In this document: piece after piece, positions 1 to 5,948 of the stretch
Layout: each line of letters begins with the position of its first letter
Position numbering within the stretch: the stretch's first letter is position 1
From: an uncultured Clostridia bacterium
GTDB lineage: Bacteria; Bacillota; Clostridia; TANB77; CAG-508
Assembly: GCA_947625565.1 (NCBI GenBank)
Contig: CANQOU010000081.1
Span: forward strand, 1-5,948
Length of the DNA: 5,948 nt
Direction: 5' to 3'
Made by a program: the position numbers and the translations under genes
Notes under the pieces: generated by a model
Seen by the model: the letters and a program-made list of their open reading frames with translations, nothing else
What the model was told of the DNA's origin: nothing
Databases searched by the model: none

Positions 1-1170
1 TTCCTCAATAAATTTTTCCCATAATGGTGACATTTCTCTTAAGCGATTTACAATTTCTACTATATTTTCAATTGTATAATCAATTTCTTCTTTTGTATTA
101 TATTTTCCAATAGAAACTCTTAATGAACCATGTGCAATCTCATGAGGTAATCCTATTGCTAATAAAACATGAGATGGATCTAATGAACCTGATGTACATG
201 CACTACCACTTGATGCACAAATTCCTTTTAAGTCTAAATTTAATAATAGTCCTTCTCCTTCAATAAATCTAAATGAAATATTACTATTTCCTGGCAGTCT
301 TTTTTCCATATCTCCATTTATCTTTATATATGGTACTTTTTTAGCTATTTGCTCTACATAGTAATCTCTTAGTTCTTTTATTTTTTTATTATGTTCTTCT
401 AAATTTTCATATGCTAATTCAATTGCTTTCCCTAGCCCTACAATACCTGCTACATTTTCTGTTCCTGCTCTTTTATTTCTTTCTTGATGTCCACCATTTA
501 TAAACTTTTGAAATTGCACACCTTTTCTTACGTATAATGCTCCAATTCCCTTTGGTCCGTAAAATTTATGCCCTGATAGAGAAAGACTATCAATATTTAA
601 CTCTTTAACATCAATTCTTACACTTCCTACAGCTTGCACAGCATCTGTGTGAAAAATAATATTATGTTTTTTTGCAATTTCTCCTATTTCTTTTATTGGT
701 TGAATTGTCCCTATTTCATTATTAGCAAACATAACTGTAATAAGGGTTGTTGTTGGCTTAATAGCTTTTTCCAATTCATCTAGCTTAATAAATCCATTTT
801 CATTTACTCCTATATAGCTTACCTCAAAGCCTTCTTTTTCTAACTGTTTACAAGTTTCCAATACAGCAGGATGTTCTATTTTTGAAGTAATAATATGATT
901 TCCTTTTTTCTTATAGCTATATGCAATTCCTCTAATTGCTGTATTATCACTCTCACTTCCACCTGCTGTAAAATAAATTTCATTAGGTTCACAATTTAAA
1001 ACTTCTGCCACTTGACTTCTTGCCTCTTCAACAGCCTTTCTATTTTCTCTACCTAATTTATATATAGATGATGGATTTCCATAATTTTCTGAAAAATATG
1101 GTAACATAGCTTTTAAGACTTTTTCATCTGTTTTGGTAGTTGCACTATTATCTAAATATACTGTATCCAT
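1..1170 (-). CDS. nifS: Cysteine desulfurase, NifS/IscS family (3' end at window edge)
   Basis: PLP-dependent enzyme that takes sulfur from L-cysteine, giving alanine and a protein-bound persulfide for Fe-S cluster assembly in the cytoplasm. The frame is open for 390 codons from ATG 1170 to base 1; no stop is seen, but family members are about 380-400 residues, so only a few residues can be missing. Visible features: the N-terminal YLDNSATT motif (5-12), GGSESDN (70-76), His100 stacking on the PLP ring, ANNEIG (149-154), HTDAVQ with Asp176 and Gln179, the PLP Schiff-base lysine Lys202 in SGHKFYG, and catalytic Cys325 in SSGSACTSG followed by PSHVL. The SSGSACTSG loop marks the class I (NifS/IscS) type, not the SufS type. 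The start has an AAAGGAAG Shine-Dalgarno at 1177-1184. It has its own promoter with twin operators and follows an Rrf2 regulator, as in isc-type loci; the scaffold gene nifU/iscU would be expected to the left. It could equally be labelled iscS. Confidence 0.96.
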   Translation of the reverse strand, partial: MDTVYLDNSATTKTDEKVLKAMLPYFSENYGNPSSIYKLGRENRKAVEEARSQVAEVLNCEPNEIYFTAGGSESDNTAIRGIAYSYKKKGNHIITSKIEHPAVLETCKQLEKEGFEVSYIGVNENGFIKLDELEKAIKPTTTLITVMFANNEIGTIQPIKEIGEIAKKHNIIFHTDAVQAVGSVRIDVKELNIDSLSLSGHKFYGPKGIGALYVRKGVQFQKFINGGHQERNKRAGTENVAGIVGLGKAIELAYENLEEHNKKIKELRDYYVEQIAKKVPYIKINGDMEKRLPGNSNISFRFIEGEGLLLNLDLKGICASSGSACTSGSLDPSHVLLAIGLPHEIAHGSLRVSIGKYNTKEEIDYTIENIVEIVNRLREMSPLWEKFIEE

Positions 1171-1182
1171 ATATATCTTCCT

Positions 1183-1203
1183 TTCCTATAAAACTAGTAG
1201 GAA
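1183..1203. promoter_or_regulatory. Operator 2: 21-bp palindrome, probable IscR-like site over the nifS transcription start
   Basis: Read on the minus strand this is TTCCTA, nine bases, TAGGAA, with perfect 6-bp arms. It begins at the last base of the nifS -10 box, covers the predicted transcription start (about 1196) and runs into the Shine-Dalgarno. Arms and spacing are identical to those of the palindrome at 1217-1237; the centres are 34 bp apart. A protein bound here should block initiation. Assigning it to the adjacent Rrf2 protein is inference from position and the repeated form. Confidence 0.72.
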
Positions 1204-1231
1204 TTATATCACACATTTCCTACTAAGTCAA
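1203..1231 (-). promoter_or_regulatory. nifS promoter, extended -10
   Basis: The -35 box TTGACT lies at 1226-1231 and the -10 box TATAAT at 1203-1208, with a 17-bp spacer. The spacer ends in TGA, so a TGn extended -10 element is present. This is a near-consensus vegetative (sigma-A) promoter, with the start expected near 1196 and a leader of about 26 nt. Such a strong promoter with operators over the -35 box and start site fits control by repression. It lies after the iscR stop codon, so it drives nifS without iscR. Confidence 0.85.
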
Positions 1232-1237
1232 TAGGAA
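1217..1237. promoter_or_regulatory. Operator 1: 21-bp palindrome, probable IscR-like site over the nifS -35 box
   Basis: TTCCTA, nine bases, TAGGAA, with the -35 hexamer of the nifS promoter at its centre. Symmetry extends beyond the core: most bases in a 25-bp window match their dyad partners. Its form matches the palindrome at 1183-1203 exactly in arms and spacing. Binding would occlude RNA polymerase at the -35. Identity as a site for the neighbouring Rrf2 protein is inferred. Confidence 0.75.
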
Positions 1238-1245
1238 TTGTATTT

Positions 1246-1644
1246 TTATTTTGCTAAATCTTCTAAAGTTTTACTATCAACATATTGACTTATAGCTTCA
1301 TCTAGTCCTTTCCAAAAAGAGAATGTCTTACAATTCTCTTTTTTCTTACATTCTCCTTCTTCAGTTAAGCAATAAGTAGGAGCTAATTCTCCCTCTGTAG
1401 CTCTTAATATATCACCAATTTTATATTCACTTGGTTTTTTGGCTAATTGATAGCCTCCATTATTTCCTCTTGCTGTTTTTAAATATCCTGCTTTATTTAA
1501 CATAGCAATAATTTGCTCTAAATATTTATTAGATATTTCTTGTCTTTTAGCAATGTCTTTTAAAGATATATATTCTCCATTACTATTTATTGCTAAATCT
1601 ACCATAACCCTTAGTGCATATCTTCCTTTAGTAGTTATTTTCAT
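1246..1644 (-). CDS. iscR: IscR-like Rrf2 family transcriptional regulator
   Basis: A 132-residue DNA-binding regulator with the full Rrf2 pattern: an N-terminal MKITTKGRYALRVMVDLA segment, a winged helix-turn-helix at about 26-68 (ISLKDIA, SNKYLEQI, the wing RGNNGGYQLA) and a dimerisation helix after about 110. Three cysteines, Cys92, Cys99 and Cys105, match the Fe-S ligand cysteines of E. coli IscR (92, 98, 104), so it probably binds a cluster and senses Fe-S status. The histidine that is the fourth ligand in E. coli (His107) has no counterpart; phenylalanine (108) stands there. I chose ATG 1644 because an in-frame GTG at 1653 lies inside the Shine-Dalgarno AAGGGG (1653-1658). The start is 15 nt after the mgtE stop and I find no usable promoter between them, so it is probably cotranscribed with mgtE. 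CymR is an alternative Rrf2 role, but the cysteine triad and adjacent nifS favour IscR. Confidence 0.92.
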   Translation of the reverse strand: MKITTKGRYALRVMVDLAINSNGEYISLKDIAKRQEISNKYLEQIIAMLNKAGYLKTARGNNGGYQLAKKPSEYKIGDILRATEGELAPTYCLTEEGECKKKENCKTFSFWKGLDEAISQYVDSKTLEDLAK

Positions 1645-1659
1645 AAAATTCACCCCTTA

Positions 1660-3009
1660 TTATATATGAAATACAAATGTTGCTATATTAAAAAATACTA
1701 ATACAGATAATGTATCAACAATTGTCGTAATCAAAGGTGCAGCCATAATTGCTGGGTCTAGTTTTAGTTTCTTTGCAACCATTGGTAAGATACAACCTAA
1801 CAATTTTGCCATAATTACTGTGCAAATTAAGGTAATCCCTACAACAATAGCAATTTTTAAATCATTATATTGTAACATGATTCTTATAGAATTTGCTATT
1901 GCTAATACAATACCTACAATAATTGCAACTCTTATCTCTTTCCATATAGCTCTGAAAATATCTTTTGTAGAGAGTTCCTCCATAGCTAATCCTCTAATTA
2001 TAAGTGTAGAAGTTTGAGAACCACAATTTCCACCTGTATCCATAATCATAGGGATAAATGCAACTAATAACGGAAGTGTAGATATAGCTGCTTCAAAGTT
2101 TTCAATCACTTCACCCGTAAGCATTGCTGAAATCATTAGTATCAATAGCCAAATAATTCTACTTTTTGCATGCTTAAATACACTAGTTTTTAAATACGTA
2201 TCCCCATCATCTGGTGTAATAGCAGCCATTTTCTCAAAATCCTCTAAAGTTTCTTCTTGTATAACATCAATAGCGTCATCTATTGTAATAATACCAACTA
2301 ATCTATTTTCTTTATCTACTACTGGTAATGCAACATAGTTATATTTATCAAACATTTTTGTTACATCTTCTTGGTCGTCTAATGTATTAACTTTTACAAC
2401 ATTAGTATCCATAATGTCTTTTATAAGCTCTTTTCGTTCAGCCACTAATAGGTCTTTTATATCAACAATCCCTAACAGTTTCCTATCAACAGTTACTACA
2501 TAACAATTATATACTGTTTCTGTTTTTAGTCCTTTACGTCTAATAAATTTAAAAGCTTCGTCTACTGTCATATTTTCTTTTAAATCAATAAACTCTGTTG
2601 TCATAAGTGTTCCAGCTGTGTCGTCTGGATAATTTAACAGTTCATTTATAACTTTTCTATTTGTAGCATTCGTGTTTGCTAAAATACGTTTTACTACATT
2701 TGATGGCATTTCCTCAATTAAGTCAACCGCATCATCCATATATATTTCGTTCATTACATTTTTTATTTCTGTATCTGTTAAGCAGTTTATCAATCTTTCT
2801 TGGTCATCATGTTCAAGCTCTACAAAAACTTCTGCTGCTTTCTCTTTTGATAAAAGTCTATATATCATTATTGTTTTATCTTCATCTACACTTTCTAAAA
2901 TACTCGGGAAATCAGCACTATTTATATTCTCTAAAAATTCACGTAGGTCTTTTATTTTTTTGTTTTCAATAAGATTTGATACTGTTTCAATTATTTCTTC
3001 TAATTCCAT
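1660..3009 (-). CDS. mgtE: Magnesium transporter MgtE
   Basis: A 449-residue Mg2+ channel/transporter of the inner membrane, full length for the family. Domains in order: an acidic helical N domain (about 1-125), the NYPDDTAGTLMTTEF junction (126-140), a CBS pair (about 130-255) that in known MgtE proteins senses cytoplasmic Mg2+ and gates the pore, a connecting helix, then about five membrane segments (roughly 284-300, 310-325, 360-378, 384-410, 424-447). The signature MDTGGNCGSQTSTLIIRG is at 323-340. Asp432 in the last membrane segment corresponds to the pore Mg2+-binding aspartate of Thermus MgtE. The start is ATG 3009, with AAAAGGGGG at 3017-3025 and 7 nt spacing. The frame can be extended to a TTG at 3075, but that codon is part of the -35 box, so the longer form is rejected. 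The leader is only about 30 nt, too short for an M-box riboswitch. It is followed closely by the iscR-like gene. Confidence 0.97.
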   Translation of the reverse strand: MELEEIIETVSNLIENKKIKDLREFLENINSADFPSILESVDEDKTIMIYRLLSKEKAAEVFVELEHDDQERLINCLTDTEIKNVMNEIYMDDAVDLIEEMPSNVVKRILANTNATNRKVINELLNYPDDTAGTLMTTEFIDLKENMTVDEAFKFIRRKGLKTETVYNCYVVTVDRKLLGIVDIKDLLVAERKELIKDIMDTNVVKVNTLDDQEDVTKMFDKYNYVALPVVDKENRLVGIITIDDAIDVIQEETLEDFEKMAAITPDDGDTYLKTSVFKHAKSRIIWLLILMISAMLTGEVIENFEAAISTLPLLVAFIPMIMDTGGNCGSQTSTLIIRGLAMEELSTKDIFRAIWKEIRVAIIVGIVLAIANSIRIMLQYNDLKIAIVVGITLICTVIMAKLLGCILPMVAKKLKLDPAIMAAPLITTIVDTLSVLVFFNIATFVFHI

Positions 3010-3045
3010 ACTAATTCCCCCTTTTGTCAAATTATAAACATTATA

Positions 3046-3075
3046 ATTATACCCTTTTTTACTAGAAAAAGTCAA
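3046..3075 (-). promoter_or_regulatory. mgtE(-iscR) promoter
   Basis: TTGACT at 3070-3075 and TATAAT at 3046-3051, spaced 18 bp, with a start expected near 3039. The -35 box overlaps the stop codon of the glycosyltransferase gene (3072-3074). No TTCCTA-N9-TAGGAA palindrome is present. I see no convincing terminator between the two genes, so read-through from upstream is possible as well. Confidence 0.78.
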
Positions 3076-4652
3076 TTGTTAGCTAAGTAATATACATTAC
3101 AAGCCGTTAATTTTTTTAAATGTTCACATTGAGAAAGATTTAATGCTTTTTTTACTATTTGAATTATCTCGTCTTCATTATGATTTATAAACACAATAAT
3201 TCCTTTTGATATATCTTGATTCTCAAATATTTTCTGCACATCACTTTCTGTATATTCCATATCTTTTGATATATATGACTTATCTATCATAGAAAATATA
3301 TAAATATCATCTAAAAAGCTTCCAACCTGTGGGTTATAAAAATATACTGTTGGTAAATACGATTTTTTAGTTATTTCTTTCACAAACTCTTTTCGATCTT
3401 GATATAAAAGTTCTGGCTCTAAATTAAACACACTTGGTGTAATTGCCATTATGCAAAATAGAATTATAATTATTATATTAGTTATTTTTTCGTTCGTAAT
3501 AGATACTAATAATTTATATAGAAAATATATAACTATTACAAACATTAAACTACAGACAGGTACAATATATCTTAAGACTCTCCATGGAGAACCTATTGCA
3601 GATATAAGAAAAAAGAATATACTTGGTATTAAAATAATTTTTATTATATCCTTCTGTTCTTTATCTAATTGCAATTTTCCCTTTTTATAAATTAGCATTC
3701 CAATAATAAATAAAATAATAAAAAATAAAGTTCCATTAAATCCATAATAATTTAAGTTTTTTAAATGTTCTTTGAAATATGCTACTAATTCATTTGTATT
3801 TTTAAAATTATCAATTACTCCTTTCCCTCTATACCCAAAAAACATATGTTGTAACATATATGGAAATATTATAACAGATATACCCAGTGACATAAATATT
3901 GTTACTGTATAATAAATTCCCTCTTTTATTCTCTTTTCTTTAATATATTTTGTCATAAAAATTAAATATAAAATAAAAATTATTAAAAAATAATAATAAT
4001 GTGTTAATGCTCCTGCAATTACTGTAATTCCAATTGCAACCAATAATGGCAAATTTTCTTTTTTCTTTTCCAACAATTTTATATGTAAAAGCAAAGCTAT
4101 TAAAATTTCTAATGTTAAAAGAGCATACATTCTAATATATACCACATTACTTATAGATGCCAATGTGATAGATGATATAAATGCTAATACTGTTGCTTTT
4201 TTCTTTGCATTTTTCTCTTCTTTTAGAAGTTTACTTAAAATAACATACATAAAAATAGTAACAAAAGCATATATTAAAACATTTACTGCAATACCTATCC
4301 ATTTAGAAAAATGTCCATAATTGATTTCCATTGCAATCCTTAATATTAAGTAATATAGTGGTGGATGCACATCATTTTTTTGATTTTCATAAACAGGTTT
4401 ATAATTTCCTATTTCTTCTTTTTGTACTGACAAATAGTCTTCATAATATTCTTTATCATGCCATACATTAAAAAAATCATAATTATTTTGAAATTCAACT
4501 TTATCATAATTTGCTAATCCAAAAGAATAGGCCTCATCTATGTGAAGATATTGCTTATTAGCACCAACAACACAATATATGATACTTTGAATTACAATGA
4601 AAAAAATTAGTAACCAATTTTCTTTAATACATTTCTTTAATTTGTTTTTCAT
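3072..4652 (-). CDS. Membrane glycosyltransferase, GT-C fold (GT39/ArnT-like)
   Basis: A 526-residue polytopic membrane protein that by family would move a sugar from a polyprenyl-phosphate donor onto an acceptor on the outer face of the membrane. The first membrane helix (about 13-30) is followed by HIDEAYSFG with the acidic pair Asp39-Glu40, the usual catalytic/metal site of GT-C enzymes in the first outer loop, then DVHPPLYYL (94-102), also typical of GT39-like proteins. Further hydrophobic segments lie at roughly 118-139, 153-173, 176-192, 201-215, 218-233, 247-266, 307-322, 337-353, 363-383 and 391-407. SPWRVLRYIVPV (355-366) resembles the conserved RYxxP region near the last helices. 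Residues after about 410 form a soluble tail. ATG 4652 is preceded by GGAG at 4659-4662, spaced 6 nt. It has its own likely promoter. Donor and acceptor cannot be read from sequence, so no symbol is given. Confidence 0.85.
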   Translation of the reverse strand: MKNKLKKCIKENWLLIFFIVIQSIIYCVVGANKQYLHIDEAYSFGLANYDKVEFQNNYDFFNVWHDKEYYEDYLSVQKEEIGNYKPVYENQKNDVHPPLYYLILRIAMEINYGHFSKWIGIAVNVLIYAFVTIFMYVILSKLLKEEKNAKKKATVLAFISSITLASISNVVYIRMYALLTLEILIALLLHIKLLEKKKENLPLLVAIGITVIAGALTHYYYFLIIFILYLIFMTKYIKEKRIKEGIYYTVTIFMSLGISVIIFPYMLQHMFFGYRGKGVIDNFKNTNELVAYFKEHLKNLNYYGFNGTLFFIILFIIGMLIYKKGKLQLDKEQKDIIKIILIPSIFFFLISAIGSPWRVLRYIVPVCSLMFVIVIYFLYKLLVSITNEKITNIIIIILFCIMAITPSVFNLEPELLYQDRKEFVKEITKKSYLPTVYFYNPQVGSFLDDIYIFSMIDKSYISKDMEYTESDVQKIFENQDISKGIIVFINHNEDEIIQIVKKALNLSQCEHLKKLTACNVYYLANN

Positions 4653-4684
4653 AAACTACTCCATTTATTTTATTTTCCTTATCC

Positions 4685-4714
4685 ATAATAGCACAAAAAT
4701 AATAAATATTGCAA
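4685..4714 (-). promoter_or_regulatory. Possible glycosyltransferase promoter
   Basis: TTGCAA at 4709-4714 and TATTAT at 4685-4690 with an 18-bp spacer, about 30-40 nt before the start codon. Both boxes differ from consensus and the DNA is very AT-rich, so this is a moderate call. It directly follows the terminator of the anti-sigma gene, where a new promoter is expected. Confidence 0.5.
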
Positions 4715-4715
4715 T

Positions 4716-4745
4716 ATAAAGAAGCATTGCTTTTTACAATGCTTC
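4716..4745 (-). terminator. Rho-independent terminator of the sigma/anti-sigma unit
   Basis: Perfect 9-bp inverted repeat, GAAGCATTG and CAATGCTTC (4737-4745 and 4721-4729), with a 7-nt loop, starting 14 nt after the anti-sigma stop codon. On the minus strand it is followed by TTTATATT. The stem is only moderately GC-rich and the U tract is interrupted, so termination may be partial. Confidence 0.75.
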
Positions 4746-4759
4746 CTCAAATATTTATT

Positions 4760-5683
4760 TTAATCGTTAATTGCATTAGATACTTTCTCATATTCTGATG
4801 CATCTGGCTCAATAAAGTCTTCCTCTGTTACTGTATCAAATTCATATTTGTAATTTTGTGTTCCAGTTATTATTTCTCCTACTGCTTTTGATTGTCCAAA
4901 TCCAACTGTTAAACCTGTATTTTTATTTACATACATGCCATATGAATTTGTATCTTGTGAAAAGTCAAAGTTTGCAATATAATAACATTTTTCTCCATTG
5001 TAATTTGTTTCTCTAATATTTGCACAAATAGCATGTATTAGTAATTCCCACCAATTTTCTGTTTTTAATATATTTTCTGGCCTATTTGTAATAGTTGATT
5101 CTGTATTTAAAATTGCTTTAGTCTTTTTACCGTTTTCTTCTTCATAAATATTAGTTATATAGTGTTCTATATTTTGTGCATCTATTTTTCTATCTCTTCC
5201 AAATGCTGTAATGATCTTATTGGTAAAATCTGTAGATAATTGGGTCGTACTATTTTTTATTTTGTCTCCTAGTCTATACACTTCTACTTTTGTAAATCCT
5301 TCATTTTCATAGTCCCAATAAATGCTTATTTTATGATAATTAGAAGATTTTGCATATTGTTCTGCTTTATTAGATAAATCTGATATAATTATGATTTTTC
5401 TGCAAGAATCTAGTACAAATATCATAAATATAACTAGTAAAATAATTCTTAAAATTCTTAATTTATTTCTATATTTTTTAAAAAAGTTAATTTCTCTTTT
5501 ATCTGGCTTTTCTGTTCCAATTTTTAGCTCTTTTTTCATATTCTCATATATAGTTTTACATTCTTCACATTCTTCTAAATGTTTTTCTATATATGCATTT
5601 GTTTCTTCATTAGTTAAATTATCAATATAATTTGGTAACAAATCTTGAACAATTTTACAATCTTTTTTCTCTTTCATTTTCAT
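4760..5683 (-). CDS. Anti-sigma factor with N-terminal zinc-finger domain, membrane-anchored
   Basis: A 307-residue protein laid out like ECF anti-sigma factors. The N-terminal cytoplasmic part has the zf-HC2/ZAS pattern: DCKIVQDLLPNYIDNLTNEE followed by HLEECEEC, giving possible zinc ligands Cys9, His35, Cys39 and Cys42. Such domains bind and silence the partner sigma factor. One membrane helix lies at about 77-91 after a basic stretch. The remaining 205 or so residues would be extracytoplasmic and presumably sense the signal; I do not recognise a family there. It overlaps the 3' end of the sigma gene by 29 bp, which supports partnership and translational coupling. The start is uncertain: ATG 5683 has AAAGGA spaced 5 nt; ATG 5677 would use AAGG spaced 8 nt; an in-frame GTG at 5686 adjoins the Shine-Dalgarno and is unlikely. 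A hairpin terminator follows the stop. Confidence 0.87.
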   Translation of the reverse strand: MKMKEKKDCKIVQDLLPNYIDNLTNEETNAYIEKHLEECEECKTIYENMKKELKIGTEKPDKREINFFKKYRNKLRILRIILLVIFMIFVLDSCRKIIIISDLSNKAEQYAKSSNYHKISIYWDYENEGFTKVEVYRLGDKIKNSTTQLSTDFTNKIITAFGRDRKIDAQNIEHYITNIYEEENGKKTKAILNTESTITNRPENILKTENWWELLIHAICANIRETNYNGEKCYYIANFDFSQDTNSYGMYVNKNTGLTVGFGQSKAVGEIITGTQNYKYEFDTVTEEDFIEPDASEYEKVSNAIND

Positions 5684-5948
5684 CACCTTCCTTTATTTTT
5701 TGTTTTCCTCTATAAAAGGTTACCCTTGCCCAGTTTTCTGTTTTTCCTAGGATGTCTCCTATTTCTTTAAAACTTAATTCTCCAGTAATTCTCATATATA
5801 TAACTTCTCGTGTCTGCTTGTCTAATTTTTGTATTTTCTTATAAAGTTCTGCTTTGCTCTGATTATTTATTGCTTCCTCTTCTGTACTATAATCTGCCGG
5901 CAAACCTGCTAAATCCTCTTCATCTTGAAATTTTTTCTTTTTCCTTAA
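5655..5948 (-). CDS. ECF-type RNA polymerase sigma factor, region 4 (5' end outside window)
   Basis: The frame is open from the right window edge to the TAA at 5655-5657 and encodes the last 97 residues. Counting from the edge, residues 1-40 are a charged linker (KKKKFQDEEDLAGLP). Residues from about 41 hold sigma-70 region 4: LDKQTREVIYMRITGELSFKEIGDILGKTENWARVTFYRGKQKI, whose helix-turn-helix reads the -35 element. The VTFYRGKQK ending is typical of Firmicute ECF sigma factors. Region 2, which binds core polymerase and the -10, must lie beyond the window. No ATG occurs in frame; the only internal start codon, a TTG near 5903, lies in the linker and would give a sigma factor without region 2, so this is a cut gene, not a small one. 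It overlaps the anti-sigma gene, its likely regulator. Confidence 0.88.
   Translation of the reverse strand, partial: LRKKKKFQDEEDLAGLPADYSTEEEAINNQSKAELYKKIQKLDKQTREVIYMRITGELSFKEIGDILGKTENWARVTFYRGKQKIKEGDENEREKRL
5686..5694 (-). promoter_or_regulatory. Ribosome binding site of the anti-sigma gene, inside the sigma coding sequence
   Basis: AAAGGAAGG, followed by TG and then ATG 5683. It lies within the last codons of the sigma gene, so ribosomes finishing sigma can restart on the anti-sigma start. The longer string AAGGAAGGTGAT resembles the full anti-16S complement, which is why both ATG 5683 and ATG 5677 remain possible starts. Confidence 0.6.

Noticed and set aside
1659..1687. TATAAT on the minus strand at the mgtE 3' end (1659-1664) as an iscR promoter
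   Set aside because: No acceptable -35 hexamer lies 16-18 bp upstream, and the transcript start would fall too close to the ATG at 1644 to include the Shine-Dalgarno.
1820..2017. Plus-strand open frame of 65 codons inside mgtE
   Set aside because: It lies antisense to a well-supported mgtE coding region. Its hydrophobic translation is expected opposite a membrane protein gene.
2672..3037. Two plus-strand open frames of 121 and 98 codons opposite the mgtE N domain
   Set aside because: Both are antisense shadows: low-complexity Ser/Phe/Leu-rich translations with no recognisable domain, opposite a conserved coding region.
3046..3075. CTTTTT/AAAAAG inverted repeat as a terminator after the glycosyltransferase
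   Set aside because: The stem is made only of A-T pairs plus one G-C pair and no U tract follows. The bases are better explained as the spacer of the mgtE promoter.
3451..3690. Plus-strand open frame of 79 codons inside the glycosyltransferase gene
   Set aside because: Ile-rich shadow of AT-rich membrane-protein DNA; no domain and no sign of an independent gene.
5391..5630. Plus-strand open frame of 79 codons inside the anti-sigma gene
   Set aside because: Antisense to the zinc-finger and membrane helix region; no recognisable protein features.
5740..5770. TTCCTAGGAT-type sequence in the sigma gene as a further IscR-like operator
   Set aside because: Its half-sites abut and lack the 9-bp spacer of the nifS palindromes. 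It lies within conserved region 4 codons.

Overview
The window is AT-rich DNA, roughly 70% A+T by eye, with every gene on the minus strand and strong purine-rich Shine-Dalgarno sites. The gene types (clostridial-type NifS with an Rrf2/IscR regulator, MgtE with a CBS pair, an ECF sigma factor with a zinc-finger anti-sigma factor) point to a low-GC Firmicute, most likely a member of the Clostridia. I cannot name the genus from sequence alone. Coding density is high and no stretch over about 110 bases lacks a gene.

In transcription order (right to left) the window holds five units. (1) The C-terminal part of an ECF-type sigma factor, cut by the right edge, overlaps (2) a membrane-anchored zinc-finger anti-sigma factor, which ends at a hairpin terminator. 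(3) A multi-spanning GT-C type glycosyltransferase has its own likely promoter directly after that terminator. (4) mgtE, a Mg2+ channel/transporter, has a promoter whose -35 box overlaps the glycosyltransferase stop codon, and is followed after 15 nt by an iscR-like Rrf2 regulator. (5) nifS, a cysteine desulfurase, has its own strong promoter and reaches the left edge without a visible stop codon.

The clearest regulatory signal is in the 75-bp gap between iscR and nifS. A near-consensus promoter (TTGACT-17-TATAAT with an extended -10 TG) carries two 21-bp palindromes of the same form, TTCCTA-N9-TAGGAA. One is centred on the -35 box. The other runs from the last base of the -10 across the predicted transcription start into the Shine-Dalgarno. 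The likely reading is that the IscR-like protein, probably an Fe-S cluster sensor, represses nifS and whatever follows it (often nifU/iscU, outside the window). The regulator itself seems to be transcribed with mgtE from a promoter without this palindrome.

I see no RNA genes, CRISPR arrays, mobile elements, pseudogenes or riboswitches. The contents are mostly recognisable housekeeping and envelope functions; the interest lies in the wiring of the mgtE-iscR-nifS stretch, not in a wholly new system.
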